Assembly: GCA_021848705.1 (NCBI GenBank)
Contig: JAJZTT010000007.1
Coordinates: forward strand, 1-37,955
Direction: 5' to 3'
Length of the DNA: 37,955 bases
From: Pseudomonadota bacterium
Lineage (GTDB): Bacteria; Pseudomonadota; Gammaproteobacteria; Burkholderiales; JABEVD01
Below are positions 1 to 8,915 of the stretch, in pieces. The notes under the pieces are model-generated. The model did no database searches and was not told the DNA's origin. It saw nothing but the letters and a program-made list of their open reading frames with translations. Positions within the stretch are counted from its first letter, which is position 1; the number at the start of each line of letters is the position of its first letter. Both the position numbers and the translations under genes were made by a program.

Positions 1-1
1 A

Positions 2-667
2 AGGCTGCTGCATATCGTCTCCGCTGCGGCAGGAGTGAGCTATTCGATCGAATATCTTCCCGTGAAGCGGTTCAGGATGAGCCGCGCGACATTTATTCTC
101 GGCACGCCGGAGGTGCTCGAGGCACCGGGGCATCGGGCGATCTTTCCCATCGCCTTTTTCCGCTCCGCCTTCTTCTATTACAAGCCACACCACGAAGCGA
201 TCGAACTCGGCAACCCCGGTAATTTCAGGGGCCACACCCTTGGCGTGCTGCGCGGAACGGTCGAAGACCGCGAAAGCTTCGAAAGGAACGGGATCAGGGT
301 GGAGGAGAGCGATTCGATCGATTCCCTTCTCAGGAAGCTGGAAAGGGGAAGGATCGATTTTTCCATCCTGGTGAAGGCATCCGGTCTTTACGACATCAGG
401 AGGCTGTTTCCCGGAAAAACGGACCGCTTCGCGGTCGTGGAGATCCCCGGGACGGTCCGGCCGATCGCCATCATGATAGATACTTCCAGCCCGGAAGGAC
501 GGGAGGTGGCTGCGCGTTATGGAGAGGTGCTGGAGCGGGCGATTCACGGTGAAGCCTACCGGGAAGCGCTTTCTTCCATGTACGGAAGGAAAAGGCTGGA
601 AGAAGCCGGTCGCGAGATCGATGGTTTCGTGAAAGCCTACCGCAATACCTGGGAAAATGGCAAATGA
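2..667 (+). CDS. Periplasmic solute-binding protein (SBP_bac_3-like), 5' partial
   Basis: The reading frame is open from the first bases of the window, so the true start and signal peptide lie upstream; the GTG at 35 is probably internal. The visible C-terminal 221 residues read like a type 2 periplasmic binding protein: an early segment with YLPVKRFRMSRA, as in proteins of the amino-acid/polar-solute binding family, then a ligand-lobe segment with GVLRGTVEDRESF and a closing helix with YREALSSMYGR. Its stop codon overlaps the start of the following histidine kinase (ATGA, 664-667), so the two are translationally coupled. This context suggests a binding protein that presents a ligand to the sensor kinase rather than to a transporter; no permease gene is visible. 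The family assignment is fairly secure, the ligand is unknown. Confidence 0.7.
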   Translation, partial: RLLHIVSAAAGVSYSIEYLPVKRFRMSRATFILGTPEVLEAPGHRAIFPIAFFRSAFFYYKPHHEAIELGNPGNFRGHTLGVLRGTVEDRESFERNGIRVEESDSIDSLLRKLERGRIDFSILVKASGLYDIRRLFPGKTDRFAVVEIPGTVRPIAIMIDTSSPEGREVAARYGEVLERAIHGEAYREALSSMYGRKRLEEAGREIDGFVKAYRNTWENGK

Positions 668-3582
668 ACTCGGGGAATTCATTTTACCGGGAAATCACGC
701 TGGCGCTGATCGCGCTGGTTTGCTTCGTTTCCGTGGCCGAAGTCGCCGTCAATTATCTTTACCAGAAAAGGGAGGTGGCGGCGCTCTACCGGCAAAAGAC
801 TGCGGAATACTCGGCTTATCTCGCCGATGCGCTGGAATGGCCCCTCTGGAACGTGGACGAGGATCTCGTCGCGAAGATCGGGAGCACCTTCACATCCAAC
901 GAGGAGTTCGCCTCCCTCGTCATTCGCGACGACCGGGGGAAAATAATATACAGGCGAGAAAAGCCCGCCGCCAGGCAGACCAGGAAAGGTCTCGTCATCC
1001 GCCACGAAGGGCACGAAATCGGAACCGTCGAATTCGGGGTTTCCCTATCCGGCTACGAAGCGAAGGACAGACAGCTTCTCCTGAACGGGATGCTCACCAT
1101 GATCCTGCTGGTCGCGGTCCTGCTCGGAGCGATGAGATGGATCCTGTCCAGGCTCCTGAGAAAACCGGTCGATTCCCTCGTCGCGGCGACAGGCGCCATG
1201 GTGGAAGGGAAATACGGAGCGATCGCCCTGCCTGAAATCTATCTCGAGTTCGCCCCGATCCTCGCGGGCTTCAAGACCATGTCGGATGCGGTGGAAAGCC
1301 GCGAACTCAGCCTGAAAAGAAGCAACGAGCGGCTCGCTTCCGAGATTGCTGAAAGAAGGCAGGTGGAGGAGGCGCTGCGTCGCAGCGAGGAGCGCCTTCA
1401 ACTTGCCGCAGCGGCCGGAAACATCGGGGTATGGGACTGGGACATCGTCAAGGACATCCTTCTCTGGGATGATAGCATGTACTCGCTTTATGGCATTTCA
1501 CGGGAGGAATTCGGGGGCGCTTATGAAGCCTGGAGCAAAATGCTTCATTCGGAGGATCGCGAACATGCCGAAGGGGAGATCCGGGCCGCGCTGCGCGGGG
1601 ATCGCGAATACGCGCCGGAATTCCGCATCGTCCGGCCCGACGGAAGCGTGCGCAGCATCAAGGCGGCTTCCCGCACCTATCGGGATGAATCGGGAAGGCC
1701 GGTCCGCATGGTCGGCACCAACATCGACATCACGGCGAGGAAGGAGACCGAAGAGAAGCTGAGGTCCGCTTCCAGTTATACCAGGAGCCTCATCGAGGCG
1801 AGTCTCGACCCGCTCGTCACCATCAGCCCGGAAGGCAAGATCACGGACGTCAACCGTGCGACGGAGTCGGCTACCGGAAGGTCCCGGAGGGATCTGGTCG
1901 GGACCGATTTCTCCGATTATTTCACAGAGCCGGAAAAGGCGCGCGAGGGCTATCTTCAGGTTTTCGAAAAGGGTTATGTCACGGACTATCCCCTGGCGAT
2001 CCGACATCGGGAAGGGCGAGTCACCGATGTGCTCTACAACGCGAGCATTTTCAGAGACGATTCGGGCGCGGTGCTCGGCGTGTTCGCAGCGGCAAGGGAT
2101 ATCACCGAGAGGAAACGCGCCGAGGAGGAGCTGAGGCGCTACAAGGACCACCTTGAAGAAGAAGTGCAGCAGCGCACCGCAGACCTGGTGCTGGCGAGAA
2201 ATGCTGCGGAAGCCGCGAACCGGGCAAAGAGCGTTTTTCTAGCCAGCATGAGCCACGAATTGCGCACACCGCTCAACTCCATCCTCGGTTTCTCCAGCCT
2301 GATGCGCAAGGATGCGGCGCTCTCCGGCTCGCAACGGGAAACCCTGGACATCATCGCAAGGAGCGGCGAACACCTGCTCACCCTGATCAACGACGTGCTG
2401 GAAATGGCGAAGATCGAGGCGGGCAGGATCGAAATGGAGAACGAGCCGCTCGATCTGGGCAACCTGGTCAGGGACGTCATCGACATGATGCAGGTGCGGG
2501 CGCGCGAGAAGGGGCTCAGGCTCCTCATCGACCAGTCCTCGGAATTTCCCAGGTTCATCCGCGGGGACGAGGCCCGCCTGCGCCAGGTGATCATCAACCT
2601 GGTCGGAAACGCGGTGAAGTTCACCGATCAGGGCGGCGTCACGCTGCGGCTCGGGGTGAAATCCAATGCGCAGATGCATCTCCTCGTCGAGGTGGAGGAT
2701 AGCGGAATCGGCATCCGGGAAGAGGACCAGAAAATGCTTTTCCAGCCTTTCGTGCAGTTCGGTGAATCGGCCATTCAGAAGGGAACGGGGCTCGGGCTTT
2801 CCATCACGAAACAGTATGTGGAACTGATGGGCGGGAAGATCGGATTCGAAAGCGCCTTCGGCAAAGGCTCGGTTTTCAGGGTGGAACTGCCGGTCGAGAA
2901 CATTCTTGAAAGCGAGATAGACAGCAGGAGGCGCGAAGAGACGCGGGAGATCGCAGGACTTGCTCCCGACTCCCCCCGTTTCAGCATCCTGATCGTGGAA
3001 GACCAGAAGGAAAACCAGCTTCTGCTTTTTCAGCTCATGAAGAGGATCGGCCTCGATACCCTGATTGCAGAGAACGGAAAGGAAGCGGTTGAAATCTTCG
3101 ATAAATGGCATCCCGACCTCATCTGGATGGACAGGAGAATGCCCGTGATGGACGGGATCGAGGCGACCCGGAAAATACGGGAAATGCCTGGAGGGGGGAA
3201 GGTGAAGATCGTTGCCGTCACCGCTTCCGCATTCAGGGAACAGAGGGAGGAACTGCTTTCCGCAGGCATGGACGACTTCGTGAGAAAGCCTTACCGGTTC
3301 AACGAAATCTACGACTGCCTGAAAAGGCAACTCGGTGTCGAATATGTCTACGAGGGGGGGGAGGCCGAGGAAAGGGAGGCCACCCTTGAGAAGGGAATGC
3401 TTTCCGTCCTCCCGGACGATTTGCGGGTCGAGTTGAAGGGGGCACTGGAGAGCCTGGAGAGCGGGCGCATCGAGTCGGCGCTGGGAAAGGTCTCTTCCAT
3501 CGATCCTCAACTTTTCAGGGTGCTTGCAAGGCTCGTCGAAAACTATAATTATCCTGCCATCCTTCAGGAAATCGGGGGCTGA
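664..3582 (+). CDS. Membrane-bound PAS hybrid sensor histidine kinase
   Basis: A 972-residue sensor kinase. A first membrane segment spans about residues 10-31, a periplasmic sensor region runs to about 140, and a second membrane segment lies at about 140-162. Two PAS domains follow (about 245-365 and 370-490), each ending in a typical D-ITxRKxxE/D-ITERKRAEE tail, then a coiled coil. The HisKA domain has the phospho-acceptor His531 in the motif SHELRTPLN. The ATPase domain carries NLVGNAVKF, DSGIGI and GTGLGLSI. A C-terminal receiver has Asp823 in WMDRRMPVMDG and ends with a helical tail of about 80 residues without a recognisable HPt histidine. The gene sits between a solute-binding protein (4-nt overlap) and an HD-GYP regulator (1 nt away), which suggests that the kinase relays a periplasmic signal to c-di-GMP breakdown. 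The cognate ligand is unknown. Confidence 0.92.
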   Translation: MNSGNSFYREITLALIALVCFVSVAEVAVNYLYQKREVAALYRQKTAEYSAYLADALEWPLWNVDEDLVAKIGSTFTSNEEFASLVIRDDRGKIIYRREKPAARQTRKGLVIRHEGHEIGTVEFGVSLSGYEAKDRQLLLNGMLTMILLVAVLLGAMRWILSRLLRKPVDSLVAATGAMVEGKYGAIALPEIYLEFAPILAGFKTMSDAVESRELSLKRSNERLASEIAERRQVEEALRRSEERLQLAAAAGNIGVWDWDIVKDILLWDDSMYSLYGISREEFGGAYEAWSKMLHSEDREHAEGEIRAALRGDREYAPEFRIVRPDGSVRSIKAASRTYRDESGRPVRMVGTNIDITARKETEEKLRSASSYTRSLIEASLDPLVTISPEGKITDVNRATESATGRSRRDLVGTDFSDYFTEPEKAREGYLQVFEKGYVTDYPLAIRHREGRVTDVLYNASIFRDDSGAVLGVFAAARDITERKRAEEELRRYKDHLEEEVQQRTADLVLARNAAEAANRAKSVFLASMSHELRTPLNSILGFSSLMRKDAALSGSQRETLDIIARSGEHLLTLINDVLEMAKIEAGRIEMENEPLDLGNLVRDVIDMMQVRAREKGLRLLIDQSSEFPRFIRGDEARLRQVIINLVGNAVKFTDQGGVTLRLGVKSNAQMHLLVEVEDSGIGIREEDQKMLFQPFVQFGESAIQKGTGLGLSITKQYVELMGGKIGFESAFGKGSVFRVELPVENILESEIDSRRREETREIAGLAPDSPRFSILIVEDQKENQLLLFQLMKRIGLDTLIAENGKEAVEIFDKWHPDLIWMDRRMPVMDGIEATRKIREMPGGGKVKIVAVTASAFREQREELLSAGMDDFVRKPYRFNEIYDCLKRQLGVEYVYEGGEAEEREATLEKGMLSVLPDDLRVELKGALESLESGRIESALGKVSSIDPQLFRVLARLVENYNYPAILQEIGG

Positions 3583-3583
3583 A

Positions 3584-4603
3584 ATGAAGGGAAGCATACT
3601 CGCCGTAGACGATACGCCGCATGCGCTCAAGCTGCTGACGGATCTTTTGAGGTCGGAAGGATACGAGGTGCGCTCCGCGATCAACGGCGAACTTGCCCTG
3701 CGCGCAGCCGAAATGAATCCTCCCGATCTCGTCCTTCTCGACATCCGCATGCCTGAAATGGACGGATTCGAGGTGTGCAGGCGTCTGAAAGCGATCCCTG
3801 CCACAAAGGACGTGCCCGTTATTTTCGTGAGCGCAGCATCCGAATCGGAGGAGAAATTGAAGGGGTTTTCGGTGGGAGGAGTGGATTATGTCACCAAGCC
3901 CTACCAGCGTGACGAACTGCTCGCGCGGGTGAAAACCCATATCGAACTGAATCGCCTGAGAAACCATCTGGAAGACCTGGTCCTGGAGAGGACCGAGGAA
4001 TTGAAGGAGAGCGAGAAGAAACTGAGGCGCAGCCTGCTCGACTCCATCGCCGCGATCGCCTCCACTGTCGAAATGCGCGATCCCTATACCGCGGGGCATC
4101 AGCGCCATGTCGCCCATCTCGCTGTGGCGATCTCGGAAGCACTGGGGCTTTGCGAGGAAAAAATCGAGGGGATCCGTCTCGCCGGCGTGGTGCACGATGT
4201 GGGCAAGATCAGGATTCCGGCGGAAATCCTCAGCAAGCCTGGAAAGCTCACCGATCTCGAATTCAACCTCATCAAACAGCATCCGAAAAACGGAAGCGAA
4301 ATCCTGAAGTCGATCGATTTTCCCTGGCCGATCTCGGAAATCGTGTTGCAGCACCACGAAAGGCTGGACGGAAGCGGCTATCCCGCGGGCCTGAAGGGAG
4401 ACGAAATCATGCTCGAAGCGAAAATTCTGGCGGTTGCCGATGTGATGGAGGCAATGTCTTCCCACCGTCCGTACCGGTCCGCGCTCGGGGTCGATGCAGC
4501 GCTTCAGGAGATCGAAGAAAAGCGCGGAAGGCTCTATGACCCCGAAGTGGCGAGCGCGTGCGCAGCGCTGTTCCTGGAGCATCGCTATGCATTTCCGGAG
4601 TGA
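3584..4603 (+). CDS. Response regulator with HD-GYP domain (c-di-GMP phosphodiesterase)
   Basis: A 339-residue two-domain regulator. The receiver covers about residues 3-120, with the phosphorylation site Asp53 in LLDIRMPEMDG, the acidic pair DD and a lysine in TKPY. A short coiled linker leads to an HD-GYP domain at about 150-335. This contains HQRHV, the catalytic His204-Asp205 in VVHDVGKIRIP, the QHHERLDGSGYP motif and ADVMEAM, all expected of an active cyclic di-GMP phosphodiesterase. I chose ATG 3584 rather than an earlier in-frame start because it lies 1 nt after the kinase stop and gives a receiver that starts normally. Family knowledge says phosphorylation controls hydrolysis of c-di-GMP, hence motility or biofilm switching; the partner kinase upstream is an inference from the operon. 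Confidence 0.93.
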   Translation: MKGSILAVDDTPHALKLLTDLLRSEGYEVRSAINGELALRAAEMNPPDLVLLDIRMPEMDGFEVCRRLKAIPATKDVPVIFVSAASESEEKLKGFSVGGVDYVTKPYQRDELLARVKTHIELNRLRNHLEDLVLERTEELKESEKKLRRSLLDSIAAIASTVEMRDPYTAGHQRHVAHLAVAISEALGLCEEKIEGIRLAGVVHDVGKIRIPAEILSKPGKLTDLEFNLIKQHPKNGSEILKSIDFPWPISEIVLQHHERLDGSGYPAGLKGDEIMLEAKILAVADVMEAMSSHRPYRSALGVDAALQEIEEKRGRLYDPEVASACAALFLEHRYAFPE

Positions 4604-5161
4604 AGGAAATCACGCGCCTTGCGAAAATTGATCTTGCCTTGAACGACAGGTTCGCTGCATGTCCTTCCTCGCATGTCGGCTTTCATGATCCGGGTTCGAG
4701 AAGTCCATGCCAAGCACCGGATAGTTCGCAAGAAAACCGTCTATCCACTTTTTCTGTGGATAACCTTGTTGAAAAGGGATGGAAAAGGACCGGAAGCCGG
4801 TTGAAATCAAGGGGGGAGCGCTCCTGCCATTTTTTTCGGCAAAAATATTCCTTCAACGAAACAAAAGGATATGTTTTGATGCGGGAAATGTTCTGCCTTG
4901 TTGACATTGTCTTCCATGCATGGCATCTCCGGTGGACAATCCTGGACGAATCCGCCCTTAAACGGGAGGAGCCGTTCAGCGGCTTCTCCGGAGCAACCTC
5001 AATCGTGGTACCGGTGGCATCCGGAATGCCGGGAAAGATTTTCAGGTCTTGCACCGGATTTCCCGCTTTCGCCTGCCGGGACCAAATTCATCTTTCCCGG
5101 AATTTGCGCCCCGGGGAGCGCTGTCATATGATTGGGCATCACGCTCATCTCCGGAAATTCA
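4604..5161 (+). other. Intergenic region of 558 bp with a strong hairpin
   Basis: No convincing gene is visible. One frame stays open across the region but its translation matches nothing I know and has no ribosome binding site. At 4965-4989 there is a stem of ten base pairs (GGAGGAGCCG against CGGCTTCTCC, one G-T wobble) with a five-base loop, not followed by a T run, so it is not a standard intrinsic terminator. A perfect TTGACA occurs at 4901 but has no matching -10 box at the usual spacing. The region must hold the terminator of the upstream operon and the promoter of the next gene, neither of which I can place with confidence. Confidence 0.5.
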
Positions 5162-6130
5162 ATGCAAGACCTCATCTACTCCCCATTGCAGCGGGCCTAC
5201 AGCGAAAACGACCAGACCGTAAAAGTCTATATCTACAGGATGGAGGGGGCGGCCTGGACGCTGGAGGTGGTGGATATGCACGGCAATTCCACGGTCTGGG
5301 ACGAAGAGTTCGAAACGGATCAGGCAGCCCTCGAGGAATTCTTCAGGACCGTCGCGGAAGAGGGAATCGGGGTTCTGGTCGGCGAGCCCTCCGGGGAAAT
5401 CGGCGCCTCATCGCAGGAGTTCGGCGATTCCCATACGGAAGAGGAATGGATCGAGCTCGACGATTTCCTGATGTCGGAAGCCGTTTCGGACAGGGCCATG
5501 TCGCTCGACATGCTGGACGGATACATGACCGCCATCGTCGTTGGACCGACCTCCCTTTCCGCTACCCGCTGGTATCCGGGGATCTGGGGTGACCGGGAGG
5601 AGGACGCCCCGGCCTTCGAGAGCACGGAGGAGGCAAAACGGATCATGGGGCTGGTCATCGGTCACTACAACGGCATCATCCGCAGCATCGAGCTGGATCC
5701 GGATACCCACGCCCCCTTTTTCGATTATTATCAGGACGAATCCGGAGAGCATGTGGATGGAGAGTTGTGGGCATACGGATTCATGCAGGGACTGGCGCTC
5801 ACTCGCCAGGATTGGCAGGCGCTCTTCGACGACCCTCGCGGCCTGGAATGGCTGGAACCGATCCGCCTGCTGGGAAGCGATGATCTTTCAGAAGAGGAAT
5901 ACGAGCGGATGGACATTCCCGAGGAAAGGGAAAAACTGACTCTGCAGATCCCGGATAGTCTCGCCGCAATTTACCGCTTCTGGCTGCCTTATCGCGAAGC
6001 CATCCGCGAGCTCGACCTGGCGAGAACGTACCAAAGGGAACATCCGAAAATCGGACGAAACGATCCCTGCCCCTGCGGCAGCGGGAAAAGGTTCAAGAAG
6101 TGCTGCGGAAAGGCTTCGATCCTGCATTGA
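5162..6130 (+). CDS. YecA/UPF0149-like protein with C-terminal SEC-C zinc motif
   Basis: A 322-residue soluble protein. Residues 1 to about 85 form an unassigned N-terminal domain. The middle matches the UPF0149/YecA family, with [22 protein letters not shown] and, further on, WAYGFMQGL. The last 25 residues are a SEC-C metal-binding motif with [13 protein letters not shown], also found at the end of SecA, where it binds zinc and contacts SecB or ribosomes. The frame opens earlier at a TTG (5132), but ATG 5162 gives a more natural beginning; neither has a strong ribosome binding site. The molecular role is not established for this family; an accessory role near the Sec machinery or ribosome is only a guess. 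It is monocistronic, followed 69 nt later by modE. Confidence 0.8.
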   Translation: MQDLIYSPLQRAYSENDQTVKVYIYRMEGAAWTLEVVDMHGNSTVWDEEFETDQAALEEFFRTVAEEGIGVLVGEPSGEIGASSQEFGDSHTEEEWIELDDFLMSEAVSDRAMSLDMLDGYMTAIVVGPTSLSATRWYPGIWGDREEDAPAFESTEEAKRIMGLVIGHYNGIIRSIELDPDTHAPFFDYYQDESGEHVDGELWAYGFMQGLALTRQDWQALFDDPRGLEWLEPIRLLGSDDLSEEEYERMDIPEEREKLTLQIPDSLAAIYRFWLPYREAIRELDLARTYQREHPKIGRNDPCPCGSGKRFKKCCGKASILH

Positions 6131-6199
6131 GCTGAAAATGGGCTGCAGGTCCCGGGCAATGCTGCAGATGACACACCTTCCTGGTTCAAGATTGAAAAC

Positions 6200-6997
6200 A
6201 TGGAAAAGACGAATTCGGGGCTGAAAGCCAGGCTGCTTCTGGAGAAGGATGGGACATCCTTCCTCGGGGGAAAGCGCGTCGAGTTGCTGGAAGCGATCGA
6301 AACCTGCGGCTCGATCAATTCGGCTGCAAAGGCGGTGGGAATGAGTTACAAGGGGGCCTGGGACGTCGTCGACGCGATGAACAACCAGTCGGAAAAACCG
6401 CTCGTGGTGCGCTCCACGGGCGGTCGGCATGGCGGCGGCACGCAGCTCACCGAACATGGAAGGAAGATCGTCGCCCTGTTCAGGGAAGGCGAGACCGAAT
6501 ACCAGAACATCATCGATACGCTCGTCGCGAAAATGGAGCATTTCGATGCCTTTCAGCAGATCGTCAGGAGGTTCTCGATGAGGACGAGCGCGCGCAACCA
6601 GTTTTTCGGAAAAATCGAAAGGCTCACAAGGGGAGCCGTGAACGCCGATGTGCGGATCGGCATCGACGAGAAAATCGGGATCGCGGCGGTCGTGACTCTG
6701 GAGAGCGCGGATTCCCTGGGCCTCCAGGTTGGAACGGGCGTCTACGCCCTCGTCAAGGCGCCATCGGTGATGCTCACCACCGAAATTTCCGGGAAATTCA
6801 GCGCGGAGAACCGGCTTTGCGGCAAGGTGAAGCGCATCCACGAAGGCGCGGTGAATTCGGAAGTGATCCTGGCGCTCGACGGAGAAAAGACCGTCACTTC
6901 CATCGTCACCCACGAAACCCTGGGAAAGCTCGGCCTTGCAGAAGGGATGGAAGTCTGCGCACTTTTTTCCGCATCCAGCGTGATCCTCGCGCTGTGA
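6200..6997 (+). CDS. modE: Molybdate-responsive transcriptional regulator ModE
   Basis: A 265-residue ModE of usual length. Residues 1 to about 115 are the winged helix-turn-helix LysR-like DNA-binding domain (GSINSAAKAVGMSYKGAWDVV, then TGGRHGGGTQLTEHG). Residues about 125-192 and 198-265 are two tandem Mop (TOBE) domains that bind molybdate; each begins SARNQF or SAENRL, has G-AVN in the centre and ends KAPSVMLT or SASSVILA. In known systems the molybdate-bound dimer represses modABC and activates molybdoenzyme genes. A matching operator is present at 12135-12158 in front of the porin of the mod operon. The modE gene faces the mod operon from the other side; no ModE-like site is visible in its own 69-nt leader. 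The ribosome binding site is weak. Confidence 0.95.
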   Translation: MEKTNSGLKARLLLEKDGTSFLGGKRVELLEAIETCGSINSAAKAVGMSYKGAWDVVDAMNNQSEKPLVVRSTGGRHGGGTQLTEHGRKIVALFREGETEYQNIIDTLVAKMEHFDAFQQIVRRFSMRTSARNQFFGKIERLTRGAVNADVRIGIDEKIGIAAVVTLESADSLGLQVGTGVYALVKAPSVMLTTEISGKFSAENRLCGKVKRIHEGAVNSEVILALDGEKTVTSIVTHETLGKLGLAEGMEVCALFSASSVILAL

Positions 6998-7028
6998 CCA
7001 GAAGATCCCCACTCGCCCTTACCTGACC

Positions 7029-7553
7029 ATGAATATCCATCAGATCAATTTTTCATACATGCCGGTCGAGGACCGGGTGCTGTTCAGGTTCAACACTTCG
7101 GACAGTGCCGAATTCAGGCTGATATTGACGCGCGCCATGACGATCAAGGTGCTGGCCCAGCTGGAATCCATCATCCGGATCAATCTGGAGCGGGAATATC
7201 CCGCCATCGCGGAAGACTCTTTGCGCGCCGTGGGGGAATTCAAGCGCGATGAGGTGATCGAAAAATCCGATTATCGGACGCCTTTTTCATCTTCTGCGGT
7301 CACTTATCCGATCGGCGAGCAACCCTTGCTGGTCACCGGCCTGGTGACGAGTGTCGTGGATGGCGCGCTGTTGCTGGGTTTTCAGTTGCCCACCAACCAG
7401 ACATTGAACATTTCACTCGACCACAATCTTGCCCTCGCCATCAACAAGCTCTTCAGGGACAACCTGGCCACCATCGACTGGGCGATCTTCCCGGTTGGGA
7501 AAATCGATTCAGCCGGACCCGGCATCGGGATCGATAAAACCGTAGTCCACTAG
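7029..7553 (+). CDS. Conserved-looking hypothetical protein downstream of modE
   Basis: A 174-residue protein I cannot assign. It starts 31 nt after modE, on the same strand, and is probably co-transcribed, although no clear ribosome binding site precedes the ATG. The sequence has no signal peptide, membrane segment or metal motif. It opens with an alternating hydrophobic pattern (NIHQINFSYMPVEDRVLFRF) that looks like beta strands, followed by LILTRAMTIKVL and an amphipathic helix, then a beta-rich second half and a segment with LDHNLALAINKLFR. The overall pattern suggests a small soluble alpha/beta protein. Codon use and length support a real gene. The location beside modE hints at a molybdenum link, but this is only context. 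Confidence 0.65.
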   Translation: MNIHQINFSYMPVEDRVLFRFNTSDSAEFRLILTRAMTIKVLAQLESIIRINLEREYPAIAEDSLRAVGEFKRDEVIEKSDYRTPFSSSAVTYPIGEQPLLVTGLVTSVVDGALLLGFQLPTNQTLNISLDHNLALAINKLFRDNLATIDWAIFPVGKIDSAGPGIGIDKTVVH

Positions 7554-7856
7554 GTTTGCGGCGGGTGCCGGGTACGGTCGGGATTCGGCAATTCCCGATT
7601 TCCGGCAAAAAACATGCTGCCATGCAGGAATGGAAACGCCGATCGGATGAATCCGCCCTGGATATCGACTCACTTCCGCGGCGCCACGCCCCAATCCGAA
7701 GCCGACGCGATACAGGTCCGGCATATCGATTCGCCCCTCTTTTCTGGTCACCAAATTCCGAGGCGTTCCAGATCCTTTCGAACACAGTCCCAACTCTCGA
7801 CATGCCGGGGAGGCAAGTGCTCTGGAGGAATACTGTCCGCGCCTCGAGGAAAAGCA
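7554..7856. other. Intergenic region between convergent genes
   Basis: 303 bp between the end of the unknown gene downstream of modE and the end of modC, which converge here. Open frames in the region have no recognisable protein features. An imperfect hairpin lies at 7578-7598 (TCGGGA against TCCCGA with an inner TT/AA pair and a CGGC loop), but no T run follows on either strand. The region is expected to hold the terminators of both transcripts; none is clear. Confidence 0.4.
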
Positions 7857-8915
7857 TTACTTCAATAGCGCGACGCCCTTGATCTGGACGTGGACGAGAG
7901 TGCCGGGGGAGAGGCCGAGGGATTGGACGGATTTCCGGGTGATCCGGGAAAGAATCCCTGCTTCTCCCGCGGAAAGCCTCACCATCGCCCCCCCGGGGCC
8001 GTCTTCGGCGATTTCTTCGATTTTCGCCGGCAGGATGTTGAGGATGCTGGATCTTTGCGCGGGATCGAGCGCGAGGCTCACGTCCTTCGCGAGGATCCTG
8101 ATCCGCACCTTCGCGCCGATTCCGATTTCGTGAAGGGGAAGATGCAGTCTGCCACCAGAAAATGAAACCGTGGTGAGATGGTTTTCGATGTCGTGCGATT
8201 CGATTGTGGCAATGATCACCGATTCGGCTTCCTCCCCGTGGGCAAGGGGAAGATCGAGGCGGGTCATGAGTTCCGTGATCGGCCCGGAGGCCTTCACCTT
8301 TCCTTGCCCGATCAGCACCAGGTGGTCGGCTAGCGCGGCCGCTTCGTCCGGGGAATGGCTCACGTAGAGTACCGGAATTTCGAGTTCGTGCTTCAGCTTC
8401 TCCAGCCAGGGCAGGATTTCGCGCTTCGAGTCCCGGTCGAGGGAAGCCATCGGCTCGTCCATCAGCAACAATTCCGGGCCGGAAAGGAGCGCCCGGGCGA
8501 TCGCGACCAGCTGTCTTTCCCCGCCAGAAAGGCCTTCCGTGCTCCTGGACAAAAGATGTTCGATTCCAAGCATTTCGGAGGCCTTTTCGGGAGAAATTCC
8601 GCCCCCCCTCCTCTTGTAGCCGAATTCGAGATTCTTCCTCACGGTAAGATGCGGAAAGAGGCTCGCTTCCTGAAAAACATAACCGATCGGCCTTTTGTGG
8701 GCAGGGACGAAAACCTTTCCGTCCTGCCAGACATTCCCGGAAACCGAGAGCCGTCCCTTCACTTCCTTCTCCAGTCCCGCGATCGCGCGAAGCAGGGTGG
8801 TCTTTCCCGATCCAGACTTGCCGAAAATCGCGGTGACTCCCTTTTCGGGAATTTCCACTGCGATGTCGAGCGAGATGGAGGGACGATCCAGTCTGAATTC
8901 GGCCAGGATGCTCAT
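7857..8915 (-). CDS. modC: Molybdate ABC transporter ATP-binding protein ModC
   Basis: A 352-residue ATPase that energises molybdate import at the cytoplasmic face of the membrane. Walker A is GKSGSGKTT (residues 32-40), the signature [16 protein letters not shown] follows at about 129, Walker B is [12 protein letters not shown] and the switch histidine is in [12 protein letters not shown]. The C-terminal 65 residues form a Mop/TOBE domain (about 285-350, ending [12 protein letters not shown]) that in ModC senses the oxyanion. The start codon overlaps the modB stop (ATGA), so translation is coupled. This is the last gene of the molybdate operon. Confidence 0.96.
   Translation of the reverse strand: MSILAEFRLDRPSISLDIAVEIPEKGVTAIFGKSGSGKTTLLRAIAGLEKEVKGRLSVSGNVWQDGKVFVPAHKRPIGYVFQEASLFPHLTVRKNLEFGYKRRGGGISPEKASEMLGIEHLLSRSTEGLSGGERQLVAIARALLSGPELLLMDEPMASLDRDSKREILPWLEKLKHELEIPVLYVSHSPDEAAALADHLVLIGQGKVKASGPITELMTRLDLPLAHGEEAESVIIATIESHDIENHLTTVSFSGGRLHLPLHEIGIGAKVRIRILAKDVSLALDPAQRSSILNILPAKIEEIAEDGPGGAMVRLSAGEAGILSRITRKSVQSLGLSPGTLVHVQIKGVALLK

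Noticed and set aside
2239-3804. 521-codon antisense frame under the first hybrid kinase
   Set aside because: Shadow frame of a high-GC gene; the opposite strand carries unmistakable kinase motifs.
4901-4906. TTGACA as a -35 box
   Set aside because: No -10-like sequence at 16 to 18 bp.
4604-5161. A c-di-GMP riboswitch in the gap after the HD-GYP gene
   Set aside because: The conserved bases and helices of the GEMM class are not present.
4558-5592. 344-codon open frame on the plus strand across the gap after the HD-GYP gene
   Set aside because: It overlaps the HD-GYP and YecA-like genes in the wrong frame, has no ribosome site and its translation has no protein-like pattern.
7578-7598. Hairpin between the modE-linked gene and modC as a terminator
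   Set aside because: The stem contains a bulge and no T run follows on either strand.
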